Shown one piece after another: positions 28,717-36,557 of a stretch of DNA of 36,557 nucleotides. The DNA is from Chitinophagales bacterium (GTDB taxonomy: Bacteria > Bacteroidota > Bacteroidia > Chitinophagales > LD1): positions 1-36,557 of the forward strand of contig JANWXI010000007.1 of the NCBI GenBank assembly GCA_025057415.1, in the 5' to 3' direction. The first letter of the stretch is position 1. Each line of letters starts with the position of its first letter. The notes under the pieces were generated by a model. The model had not been told where the DNA came from. It did no database searches and worked only from the letters and a program-made list of their open reading frames with translations. A program made the position numbers and the translations under genes.

Positions 28717-29277
28717 ATGAAAAATAAATTTTATCAAATATTACAAAATCAGGCACAAATAGACGATTTTTTGAAAAATCCTCAAGCCCTGTTCACCGGG
28801 CTGGAAGAACAGCCCCTTCTGATATGGCATGAGCGCCCGGGCGAAATTATTTGCCGCCTGCTCGATATGGCAGAGGTAATAAATGCAGCCGGCGGTATTG
28901 TTACCAATGAGCGTGGCGAAATTCTGATGATATACCGCAAAGGTTTTTGGGATTTGCCCAAAGGCAAATTAGAGCTAAGCGAAACGCCCGAACAAGGCGC
29001 CGCCCGCGAAGTAGAAGAAGAAACGGGGGTAACAGTGAGCGAAGTATCGCATCCGTCGCGCGTTACTTACCACGCGTACATCCTGGACGATAAGCCACAC
29101 ATTAAGCACACGGACTGGTTTATGATGCGCGCTGCCCCCGGTAGTCACCCTCTCAATGCCCAATCATCTGAAGGTATCACCGATGTTCGTTGGGTAAAAC
29201 CTGCAGACCTGCCTGAAATCCTCCCGCTGGCATATCCCATGATAGCGGACATACTCCGCGTATTGCACGGCACGTAA
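28717..29277 (+). CDS. NUDIX hydrolase
   Basis: Nudix box GKLELSETPEQGAAREVEEETGV. Preferred start at 28717 (MKNKFYQIL). Confidence 0.9.
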   Translation: MKNKFYQILQNQAQIDDFLKNPQALFTGLEEQPLLIWHERPGEIICRLLDMAEVINAAGGIVTNERGEILMIYRKGFWDLPKGKLELSETPEQGAAREVEEETGVTVSEVSHPSRVTYHAYILDDKPHIKHTDWFMMRAAPGSHPLNAQSSEGITDVRWVKPADLPEILPLAYPMIADILRVLHGT

Positions 29278-29327
29278 AACTTTCCGGCGCTTTGCCCATT
29301 GCCTTAAACCTCGTTACTTCGCCACGC

Positions 29328-30554
29328 ATGAACAAACGCAAAATCTTCAACGACCCCGTACATGGCTTCATCACCATCCCCCATGAACTAATCTTTGATG
29401 TAATAGAACACCCGTACTTTCAGCGCCTGCGCAGAATAAAACAACTTGGACTAACCGATTATGTGTATCCGGGCGCCATACATACCCGTTTTCATCATGC
29501 ACTGGGCGCTTTTCACCTGATGCGCAAGGCCATCTCTATACTAAAAATCAAAGGCGTAAAAATTAGTCCCGATGAAGAGCTTGCCGCATGCATCGCCATC
29601 TTGCTGCACGACATCGGCCACGGCCCGTTTAGCCATGCCCTAGAGCACACCCTCTTACAGGGTGTACGCCACGAGGATATTTCGCGCGTTTACATCCATC
29701 GCCTAAACGAACATTTTAAAGGCAAACTCCGTCTTGCTATCGAAATATTTGAAGGCCGCTACCGTAAAAAATTCCTGCATCAGCTCGTCTCGTCACAACT
29801 GGACGTGGACCGGCTCGACTACCTCACGCGCGACTCCTTCTTTACAGGTGTAAACGAGGGCTCCATCGCTACCGAGCGCATCATTGAGATGATGAACGTT
29901 CACAATGACGAAATCGTGATTGACCAAAAAGGCATTTACAGTATTGAGAGTTTTATCGTTTCGCGCCGGTTAATGTACTGGCAGGTCTATTTGCACAAAA
30001 CTGTGCTGTGTGTAGAAATGATGCTCGTAAAGGCATTAGAGCGCGCTAAAGAACTGATGCGCCGTGGCGAAAAATTAGGCGGCTCTCCTGCCTTACTGTA
30101 TTTTTTACAAAACAAAGTACGCCTCAAAGATTTCACCAAAAATCCGGCGCTGCTCGAATACCACGCCCAACTGGATGATGTGGATGTTATCTCCGGTCTT
30201 AAACATTGGCTCAATGCACCCGACAAAATACTGCGTATGCTATGTCAGGCAGTGCTCCACCGCAAGCTTTTCAAAATTGAAATCAGCAACCGCGCTTTCA
30301 GTTACGCAAAAATCCGCAAACTCAACCAAGCGGCCATGAAAAAATATCAAATCACCGAAGCCGAAAGCGCCTACCTTGTATTCTCTGATGCCACCGTAAA
30401 CCACGCCTACAACCCCAACGAAAACCGCATCAACATCCTGATGAACAACGGAGAGGTGATAGACATAGCCCTGGCGAGCGACCAACTCAACATATCGGTG
30501 CTGAGCGTACCTGTAACCAAGTACTACGTTTTTTACCCCAAACGATTGGTGTAA
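29328..30554 (+). CDS. HD-domain phosphohydrolase (dNTPase/SAMHD1-like)
   Basis: KIFNDPVHGFITIPHELIFDVIEHPYFQRLRRIKQLG...THRFHH-like IHTRFHHALGAFHL, LLHDIGHGPFSHALEH. Confidence 0.88.
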   Translation: MNKRKIFNDPVHGFITIPHELIFDVIEHPYFQRLRRIKQLGLTDYVYPGAIHTRFHHALGAFHLMRKAISILKIKGVKISPDEELAACIAILLHDIGHGPFSHALEHTLLQGVRHEDISRVYIHRLNEHFKGKLRLAIEIFEGRYRKKFLHQLVSSQLDVDRLDYLTRDSFFTGVNEGSIATERIIEMMNVHNDEIVIDQKGIYSIESFIVSRRLMYWQVYLHKTVLCVEMMLVKALERAKELMRRGEKLGGSPALLYFLQNKVRLKDFTKNPALLEYHAQLDDVDVISGLKHWLNAPDKILRMLCQAVLHRKLFKIEISNRAFSYAKIRKLNQAAMKKYQITEAESAYLVFSDATVNHAYNPNENRINILMNNGEVIDIALASDQLNISVLSVPVTKYYVFYPKRLV

Positions 30555-30642
30555 ACACCTCGCCGTTACAAAGTGCACACCGGCTTAAGTGAGTATAAAC
30601 ATATTGTAAAATATACAAATACTATATTATTTTAATATTTTT

Positions 30643-30777
30643 GGGGGTGCCCCCGCTGTGGCGCGCTCATTCCTCTCGCGCCGCAGCGGGGTCGGGCTGA
30701 CCCGCTCCAAGTCCTCGCCGCGCCCGCGCTTTGGGCGCGGGCGCGGGCTGCGGGCTTTCCGCTCGCATCCCTCACCC
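30643..30777 (-). repeat. GC-rich structured intergenic repeat, copy B (inverted relative to copy A)
   Basis: Reverse complement reads GGGTGAGGGATGCGAGCGGAAAGCCCGC...GCGCGGCGAGGACTTGGAGCGGGTCAGCCCGACCCCGCTGC...CAGCGGGGGCACCCCC. Stems: 30651-30665/30677-30691 (15 bp with one T/G wobble) and 30718-30729/30735-30746 (12 bp perfect). Confidence 0.8.
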
Positions 30778-31158
30778 GGCATGAGCGTTAGTAAATCACT
30801 TTGTTAATACACAGCTTACATGCCCGTGATACAAAAAAATCTTTACCAATACATCAGAAACTTTTTATAAATTCCTTAATCCCTCCCGAAGCATCCGGTC
30901 CACCAAAAAATCGCCTCTTTGTGGGTGGTGATTTACCCCTTTATCATTACGCTTCTCTCCGATAGATTTATATACAACTTCAATTTCAATTAAACCGGTA
31001 TTTTGGGTAAAAGATTCATACTTTTAACAAATCTTTCTTCCCTTTAAACCGCATCATATATGTTAAAAAATATATATCAGGTATTGACGTAACGTCTTAA
31101 ATGCTTTATATTGTACTAATGAATAAACACATCATTACTGTAAATATATAATTTTGGT

Positions 31159-32955
31159 ATGACTACAGATGCTGTAATGACCCTCGAAGAGCTGATACGC
31201 ACGGCAGAGCATTATATTGATTTGCGTAAACCAGAGGCATTCCCGTTGGTGCTCAACGCCATTGAACAAGCCGAGCAGAGTAATGATACTTATCACTTTT
31301 TGTATGCCCGCTACACGCTGGGCATGTACTATTGCCTGGTGGAAAATGATTATGACAAAGCGTTAGATACCGGTAATGATATATTCAATAAGTTACCGCA
31401 GGAATACTATGATAAACTTGGCTACAAAGTTTGCATATTACTTGGTAATGTACATCAACTCAAAGGTGAAATTGACATATCACACGACTACTACATACGG
31501 GGAATGAAAATCCTTGAAAGTAAAAAAGAACTGAACAATAAAGAAAAACTGTTTCTCGCTTCGTTTTATTACAACACTGCCCTGCTGTTTAACCAGTCGG
31601 CATTCAACATTAACACAGAGGAGTACATCTTAAAAGCCATAGAATTATACACCGAAACCAACAGCAAATCAAAATTATCAAAGTGCTTAATTGCATACAA
31701 CAACATATTAAATGCTCGCGGTGAGCACACACAAGCGCTCAAAAATTTAGAACGCTCCCTGGAAATTGAAACCGAACTCAATGATGCCTACGGCATAGCG
31801 CTGGTTAAAGCCAACATCGGTTCAACCTACCTATACCTGCAGCAACCCGACAAGGCATACGTCATGCTCATGGAGGCATTGAGTTACTATGAAACCAACG
31901 AAAAAGATTACGAAACGGGAATGGTTCTGCTGAGCATCAGCGATGTATATTCCCAGAAAAAAATGTTCCGTGAAGCTGTTACGGAACTCAAACGCGCAGA
32001 GGTTTTATTTCATAAACTGAACAACAAACGGGAACTAACAACCTGCTACTTAAACTTAGCCAACGCCTTATCTGCTCTTGGTAATTTTGAAGAAGCATTT
32101 CACTATCAGAAAAAATATACAGGACTGTTGGAAGAATTTTTTGACACAGACAAAACCAACGCTATTATCAGAGCCAAAAAACAATTTGAGTCAGAGCAAA
32201 AAGAAAAAGAAGCAGCCCTGCTGCGCGAAAAAAACGAAGAGATTAACCGGTATGCACACCAACTGGAGGTGAGTAATAACGAGCTGAAACAATTTGCGCA
32301 TGTCGCCTCGCACGATCTCAAAGAGCCCCTGAGGATGATTTATTCATTCCTGCATCTGCTCAAGAAGAGTTTAGATGGAAATCTTTCTGAACAGCAGGAG
32401 CAGTTTTTACACTTTGCCATGGATGGCGCTACGCGCATGGAGAAACTGATTGTAAACCTCTTGCGTTTGGCAAAAGTTGACGCTAACGTGCTGCTTGAAA
32501 AAGTGAATCTGAACTCGGTGATGGAAGAAGTAAAACTCAATTTGACCCAACTGCTGGCTGATAAAAACGGCCGGGTGGTATTCCATAACCTACCCGAGGT
32601 ACAGGCAGATCGCACTCAGATGTTGTTACTTTTTCAAAACCTCACTTCAAACGGTATAAAATACAACCAGTCCGATAGTCCGGTAGTGAATGTAAACTGT
32701 ACCTATGCAGACGAATATTTTGAAATCAGTGTCAAAGACAACGGTATCGGCATCCCAGCCCAGCATCGCGATAAAGTGTTCAACATATTTCAGCGCCTGC
32801 ACCACGATGATAAAAAGTACGAAGGCACGGGGATCGGTCTTGCCCTATGCAAAAAAATTGTAGATAAGATGAACGGAGACATCCGTATTGCAGAATCGGG
32901 CGAGGCGGGCACTACTTTTGTGATAAGGTTCCCTAAAAATCTGTTGCTTAGCTAA
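31159..32955 (+). CDS. Sensor histidine kinase with N-terminal TPR repeats and no evident TM segment
   Basis: TPR-like helices, coiled coil, HisKA FAHVASHDLKEPLRMI, HATPase_c motifs NGIKYN, DNGIGIP and GTGIGLALCKKIV. Confidence 0.88.
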   Translation: MTTDAVMTLEELIRTAEHYIDLRKPEAFPLVLNAIEQAEQSNDTYHFLYARYTLGMYYCLVENDYDKALDTGNDIFNKLPQEYYDKLGYKVCILLGNVHQLKGEIDISHDYYIRGMKILESKKELNNKEKLFLASFYYNTALLFNQSAFNINTEEYILKAIELYTETNSKSKLSKCLIAYNNILNARGEHTQALKNLERSLEIETELNDAYGIALVKANIGSTYLYLQQPDKAYVMLMEALSYYETNEKDYETGMVLLSISDVYSQKKMFREAVTELKRAEVLFHKLNNKRELTTCYLNLANALSALGNFEEAFHYQKKYTGLLEEFFDTDKTNAIIRAKKQFESEQKEKEAALLREKNEEINRYAHQLEVSNNELKQFAHVASHDLKEPLRMIYSFLHLLKKSLDGNLSEQQEQFLHFAMDGATRMEKLIVNLLRLAKVDANVLLEKVNLNSVMEEVKLNLTQLLADKNGRVVFHNLPEVQADRTQMLLLFQNLTSNGIKYNQSDSPVVNVNCTYADEYFEISVKDNGIGIPAQHRDKVFNIFQRLHHDDKKYEGTGIGLALCKKIVDKMNGDIRIAESGEAGTTFVIRFPKNLLLS

Positions 32956-33000
32956 TCTACCGCACAGCGAGATGCGCACCAAAGTAATGTAAGGCAAGGC

Positions 33001-34077
33001 TTAAAACGCGAAATTTCCTTCTTTGAGTTTTTCGGCTTGCTCGGCTACTGCCAGCGCATCTATCATTTCGCCAATGTCGCCATTCATGAATGCGTCTAAA
33101 TTGTAAATGCTGAGGTTTATGCGGTGGTCGGTTACGCGCCCCTGCGGGTAGTTGTAAGTGCGTATTTTGGCAGAGCGGTCACCGGTACTTACGAGAGTTT
33201 TTCTGCGGGCCGCTATTTCTTCTTCGTGTTTTCGCACTGCTGCTTCATAGATTTTTGTTTTGAGCATTTTAAGCGCCATTTCGCGGTTTTTATGCTGGCT
33301 GCGTTCCTGTTGACAAGTTACTACGGTACCGGTAGGGATGTGAGTGAGGCGCACAGCGCTCTCGGTACGGTTTACGTGTTGCCCGCCGGCACCCGATGCG
33401 CGAAAAACATCCATTACAATATCGCTCTCGTTGATTTGTACATCTACTTCATCGGCTTCGGGCAGTACGGCAACTGTTACGGCAGAGGTATGTACCCGGC
33501 CCTTGGCTTCTGTTTCGGGAACACGCTGCACCCTGTGTACACCACTCTCAAATTTTAGTTTTCCATAAACGTTTTCGCCCTTTATCTCCAGTACGATTTC
33601 TTTAAATCCGCCTACGGTTCCCTCGTTGGCATCTACGATGGACACCTGCCATCCCAAACTTTCGCAGTAGCGGGTGTACATGCGCGCCAGGTCACCGGCA
33701 AATAAACTTGCCTCATCACCGCCCGTGCCGGCCCGTATCTCAAGCAGCACATCTTTTTCATCTTCGGGCTCTTTAGGCACCAGCAGTTGTTTCAGTTCAT
33801 TTTCCAGCCGCTCCTTATCACTTTCAAGTTGAACCAGGTCGGTTTTTGCCAGCTCGCGAAACTCTTCGTCTTTTTCGTTTTCAAGAATTTGTTTGTTGTT
33901 CTCAATATTAGCCAGCACAATTTTGTATTCATCATACACTTTGACGATTTTCTCTAATTCCTTGTACTCTTTGTTGAGCTGGGTAAAGCGTTTTATGTCA
34001 GCCACCGTAGCCGGGTCGCTGAGCATTTTGCCTACTTCCGCAAAACGTCCTTTCAGATTTTCAAGTTGCGAAAACAC
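33001..34077 (-). CDS. prfA: Peptide chain release factor 1
   Basis: GGQ motif ([24 protein letters not shown]) and RF1-type PxT tripeptide in [16 protein letters not shown]. Confidence 0.95.
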   Translation of the reverse strand: MFSQLENLKGRFAEVGKMLSDPATVADIKRFTQLNKEYKELEKIVKVYDEYKIVLANIENNKQILENEKDEEFRELAKTDLVQLESDKERLENELKQLLVPKEPEDEKDVLLEIRAGTGGDEASLFAGDLARMYTRYCESLGWQVSIVDANEGTVGGFKEIVLEIKGENVYGKLKFESGVHRVQRVPETEAKGRVHTSAVTVAVLPEADEVDVQINESDIVMDVFRASGAGGQHVNRTESAVRLTHIPTGTVVTCQQERSQHKNREMALKMLKTKIYEAAVRKHEEEIAARRKTLVSTGDRSAKIRTYNYPQGRVTDHRINLSIYNLDAFMNGDIGEMIDALAVAEQAEKLKEGNFAF

Positions 34078-34173
34078 TCTCTGTATTTTTGAAGGCGCGA
34101 ATTTAGGTAAATGACCGACAGTTTATTGACGTTTTCCGGCTCAGAGGTTTATATTTGCTTCAAACTAACGCTT

Positions 34174-34665
34174 ATGTTATCATTCACCTTAGCTCTGTTG
34201 GCGCTCGCTGCGGGCGTTTACCTGCTTATTAAGATACAACGCGAATACCTGGGACTGCCCTTTAAGATATTGGGGTGGTTGGTCGTTATATTATCGGTAG
34301 GCAGCATGGCTATAACAGCTTACAACGGGCTGTGTTGTTGCACTAAGGGAAACAAGTCATGCGGCAATAATGATACTTGCTGTGCGGCATCGGGCGCTTC
34401 GTGTAGGAAAACCTGTGGCGGTGGAGAGGAGCCGCACGGTGCCATGACCTGGCATTGTGAGGAAGTAAATGACAGTTGTTTAATCAGCCGCGAAACCTGC
34501 GTAAAGATAATGGGTGAGGCCGCCTGCGACTCCATTATACGCCAGCGCGGTCGCTGCATTTTGAGTAAAGAGGAGTGTAAGGCGGGTATTTGTAAAGGCA
34601 GCCGGGGTAACTGCGCTCATGGCAAAAGCAAATGTTGCAAAGGCGAAACCACCCCGCATCCGTAA
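34174..34665 (+). CDS. Small membrane protein with an 18-Cys C-terminal domain, function unknown
   Basis: Two hydrophobic helices (LSFTLALLALAAGVYLLI, LGWLVVILSVGSMAITAY), then a Cys-rich tail (LCCCTKGNKSCGNNDTCCAASGASCRKTC...KCC). Preferred start at 34174. Confidence 0.65.
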   Translation: MLSFTLALLALAAGVYLLIKIQREYLGLPFKILGWLVVILSVGSMAITAYNGLCCCTKGNKSCGNNDTCCAASGASCRKTCGGGEEPHGAMTWHCEEVNDSCLISRETCVKIMGEAACDSIIRQRGRCILSKEECKAGICKGSRGNCAHGKSKCCKGETTPHP

Positions 34666-34683
34666 AACCCAACCTCACATCAC

Positions 34684-35682
34684 ATGCCGTTCAATCGCGA
34701 TGCGTACATCCGCTACCGGCTTATTGATGAGCGGCTGCGTAAAAAGCCCGCTCCCACCTTTGAGGCGCTGTATGACTATGTATGCGATAAACTCGGAAAA
34801 TCCATCGGCAGGCGTACTTTGCAGTTAGACATTCAGGAAATGCGCTATAACCAGGCGCTCGGATTTCAGGCGCCTATCGTGTATAATGCCATGGATAAAA
34901 CATACCGTTATGCAGATGAAAACTACTCTATACATAACCTGCCGGTATCTGCCGATGAGCTGCACGGGATTGACTTTGCCATCAGCGTTTTAGATCAGTT
35001 TAAACACCTGCCCGCCATCAAAGAGTTTGAAGAAGCAATTAAACGAATAGCCACCACCGTGCGCTTTAATAAAGAGGTGAGAGGCGAAGCCGATTATATT
35101 CAATTTGAACGTCAATATGCGATTAGCGGCATAGAGTATGTAGAGCCGATTGTCAAAGCCATTCGGGAGCGGCGGGTGATACAGTTTGACTATCTTAAAC
35201 ACGGCAGCAGGCGTTCTGACTTTACGCTGCTGGAGCCGTACATCATCAAAGAGAGCAAAAACTTTTGGTACGTAATAGGCAGGAGGGTCAACAAGCCCGA
35301 AAAAAGCATACGGACGTTTGCGCTGGATCGCATGAGTAACCTCAAACTTACGGAAGATGCTTTTGAGGAGCAGCCCATTGATAAAAAAAGTTTATTTTCT
35401 AATGTGGTAGGCATCACCATTGGTACCGGTAAGCCAGAGAATATAGTGCTTCGTTTTTCGCCCCTTCAGGGCAAATACATCAAGACCGTACCCATACATG
35501 CTTCGCAAAAAATACTGCGCGAAAATGAGGAGTATTTGGAAGTGGGATTACATGTGGTCATTAACCCGGAGTTGAAAATGCAACTGCTTAGCTACGGACA
35601 GAATGTAAAAGTCATAAAGCCCAGGCGACTGGCCGATGATATTAAAAACGAGGCACAGCAGGTGTTGAAGTTATATAAATAA
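34684..35682 (+). CDS. WYL-domain transcriptional regulator
   Basis: N-terminal HTH (GRRTLQLDIQEM) and WYL-type region (RERRVIQFDYLK...LEPYIIKESKNFWYVIGR...IRTFALDRMSNLKLTE). Confidence 0.88.
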   Translation: MPFNRDAYIRYRLIDERLRKKPAPTFEALYDYVCDKLGKSIGRRTLQLDIQEMRYNQALGFQAPIVYNAMDKTYRYADENYSIHNLPVSADELHGIDFAISVLDQFKHLPAIKEFEEAIKRIATTVRFNKEVRGEADYIQFERQYAISGIEYVEPIVKAIRERRVIQFDYLKHGSRRSDFTLLEPYIIKESKNFWYVIGRRVNKPEKSIRTFALDRMSNLKLTEDAFEEQPIDKKSLFSNVVGITIGTGKPENIVLRFSPLQGKYIKTVPIHASQKILRENEEYLEVGLHVVINPELKMQLLSYGQNVKVIKPRRLADDIKNEAQQVLKLYK

Positions 35683-35690
35683 ACGGCTGT

Positions 35691-36137
35691 TTACTTTAGG
35701 GAGATGCCGACCTGTTGCAGTTTACCTGCCTCAAACCAGCATGACAAAATGTAATTGTCAATTTCGTACTCGCAATAGCCGGAGTTGTAGCTTACGAGTG
35801 GTTTGCCGAGCAGGGCTTTTACCTGGCTGCTGAACATGCCGAAGCGTAGGTTTTTGGGAAGTTTGCCGGTAAAATTGCCGTACACGGCGCTGGAGGCATA
35901 AAGGTGAATTTCGTAGAGAACGCCTTTACTGAGGATGAGTTCAATGCCTTCGTTGCTCAGGTAGTGGTTTTCGTTTGCCATCTGGCAGCGGTAGCCGGCT
36001 TTCAGTTCTTTAAGTTCCGGGCTTTGAGCTTCTTTGCCCAGGAATGTGAAGAGCAGGTCGCCATCGTATTTTGCCTGCGAGAATGAGGATACGGTGAACC
36101 AAAGGGGGAGTACCAGGTGTAATAATTTGATGTACAT
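35691..36137 (-). CDS. Small secreted protein of unknown function
   Basis: Signal peptide-like MYIKLLHLVLPLWFTVSSFSQA; LPKNLRFGMFSSQVKALLGKP resembles a motif seen in BamE-like folds. Confidence 0.55.
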   Translation of the reverse strand: MYIKLLHLVLPLWFTVSSFSQAKYDGDLLFTFLGKEAQSPELKELKAGYRCQMANENHYLSNEGIELILSKGVLYEIHLYASSAVYGNFTGKLPKNLRFGMFSSQVKALLGKPLVSYNSGYCEYEIDNYILSCWFEAGKLQQVGISLK

Positions 36138-36413
36138 AAAATTTTGCGAAAGTAAATATATAATTATTTTTTTGAATTATTTACCAAAATCGTGCCGATA
36201 GTAAAGGGGCGCTATGTAATGTGTGCTATGGGCTATGTGATTATAGATTGGAAAACATATGATAATAACGAGTTGATATGAGGTGAGTGTTGATTTTTTT
36301 TTTGACCGTTGCATGCGGTAAGCTTGCAGGATGTGGGGGCATAGGGGGTTGGAGTGGGTTGTGAAGAGGATGGCCGGGTTGGTATTTCGCAGCCAGGGTT
36401 TTATGTGGATTTT

Positions 36414-36536
36414 CTGCGAGCCGCCGCAGGCGGCTCGCAGGGGGTTGCTGTGGGGATGGGTAGGATGAAATTTACGGGGCGGGCGCCCCAGGGGCGCCGC
36501 CCCCAAAATAACCACAAAAAAATAAAATTTTTTGTG
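36414..36536. repeat. Cluster of intergenic inverted repeats
   Basis: CTGCGAGCCGCC-gca-GGCGGCTCGCAG (36414-36440); GC palindrome around GGGCGCCCCAGGGGCGCC (~36476-36504); CACAAAAAA-ataaaa-TTTTTTGTG (36513-36536). Confidence 0.7.
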
Positions 36537-36557
36537 TTAAAAGAATTTAAGAGAAAA

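Noticed and set aside
610-30777. Whole 30-kb block as a composite transposon bounded by repeats A and B
   Set aside because: Contents are mostly conserved housekeeping genes and the repeats encode no transposase; inverted placement is more simply chance insertion of a dispersed repeat.
31149-31156. TAATTTTG as a promoter -7 box for the TPR kinase
   Set aside because: Matches TAnnTTTG but ends only 2 nt before the start codon and has no TTG at the right spacing.
33124-33568. Plus-strand ORFs of 144 and 74 aa
   Set aside because: Antisense to prfA, which is unambiguous.
34684-35682. WYL regulator as a marker of a defence island
   Set aside because: Flanked by prfA, a Cys-rich membrane protein and a small secreted protein; no nuclease, helicase or other defence gene nearby.
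36177-36515. Minus-strand ORF of 112 aa
   Set aside because: Covers the inverted-repeat cluster; low-complexity translation with no recognisable domain.

Overview
Bacteroidota-type chromosomal window. It is dominated by one respiratory operon: alternative complex III (actA-F, ~1272-9985) followed directly by an aa3-type heme-copper oxidase cluster (coxB, coxA, ctaB, two subunit III genes and a subunit IV gene, 10011-15635). The operon is closed by a strong predicted intrinsic terminator. Downstream is mostly housekeeping: gldC, aroK, a hotdog thioesterase, lysA, panB, pyrE, a NUDIX hydrolase, an HD phosphohydrolase and prfA. Interspersed are accessory or poorly characterised genes: a T9SS-sorted PKD protein, a beta-helix lipoprotein, a FemAB/GNAT-like protein, an unknown 432-aa protein, a stand-alone FeoA-domain protein, a soluble TPR histidine kinase, an 18-Cys membrane protein and a WYL regulator. 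The left edge holds the 5' part of an IS1380-like transposase that is missing from the ORF track because it runs off the window. The most interesting non-coding signal is a pair of inverted GC-rich intergenic repeats (610-762 and 30643-30777). Their boundary blocks are conserved, and their two hairpins differ in sequence but keep base pairing, which suggests a dispersed structured repeat or ncRNA family. I see no tRNA, rRNA, CRISPR array or recognised defence island.
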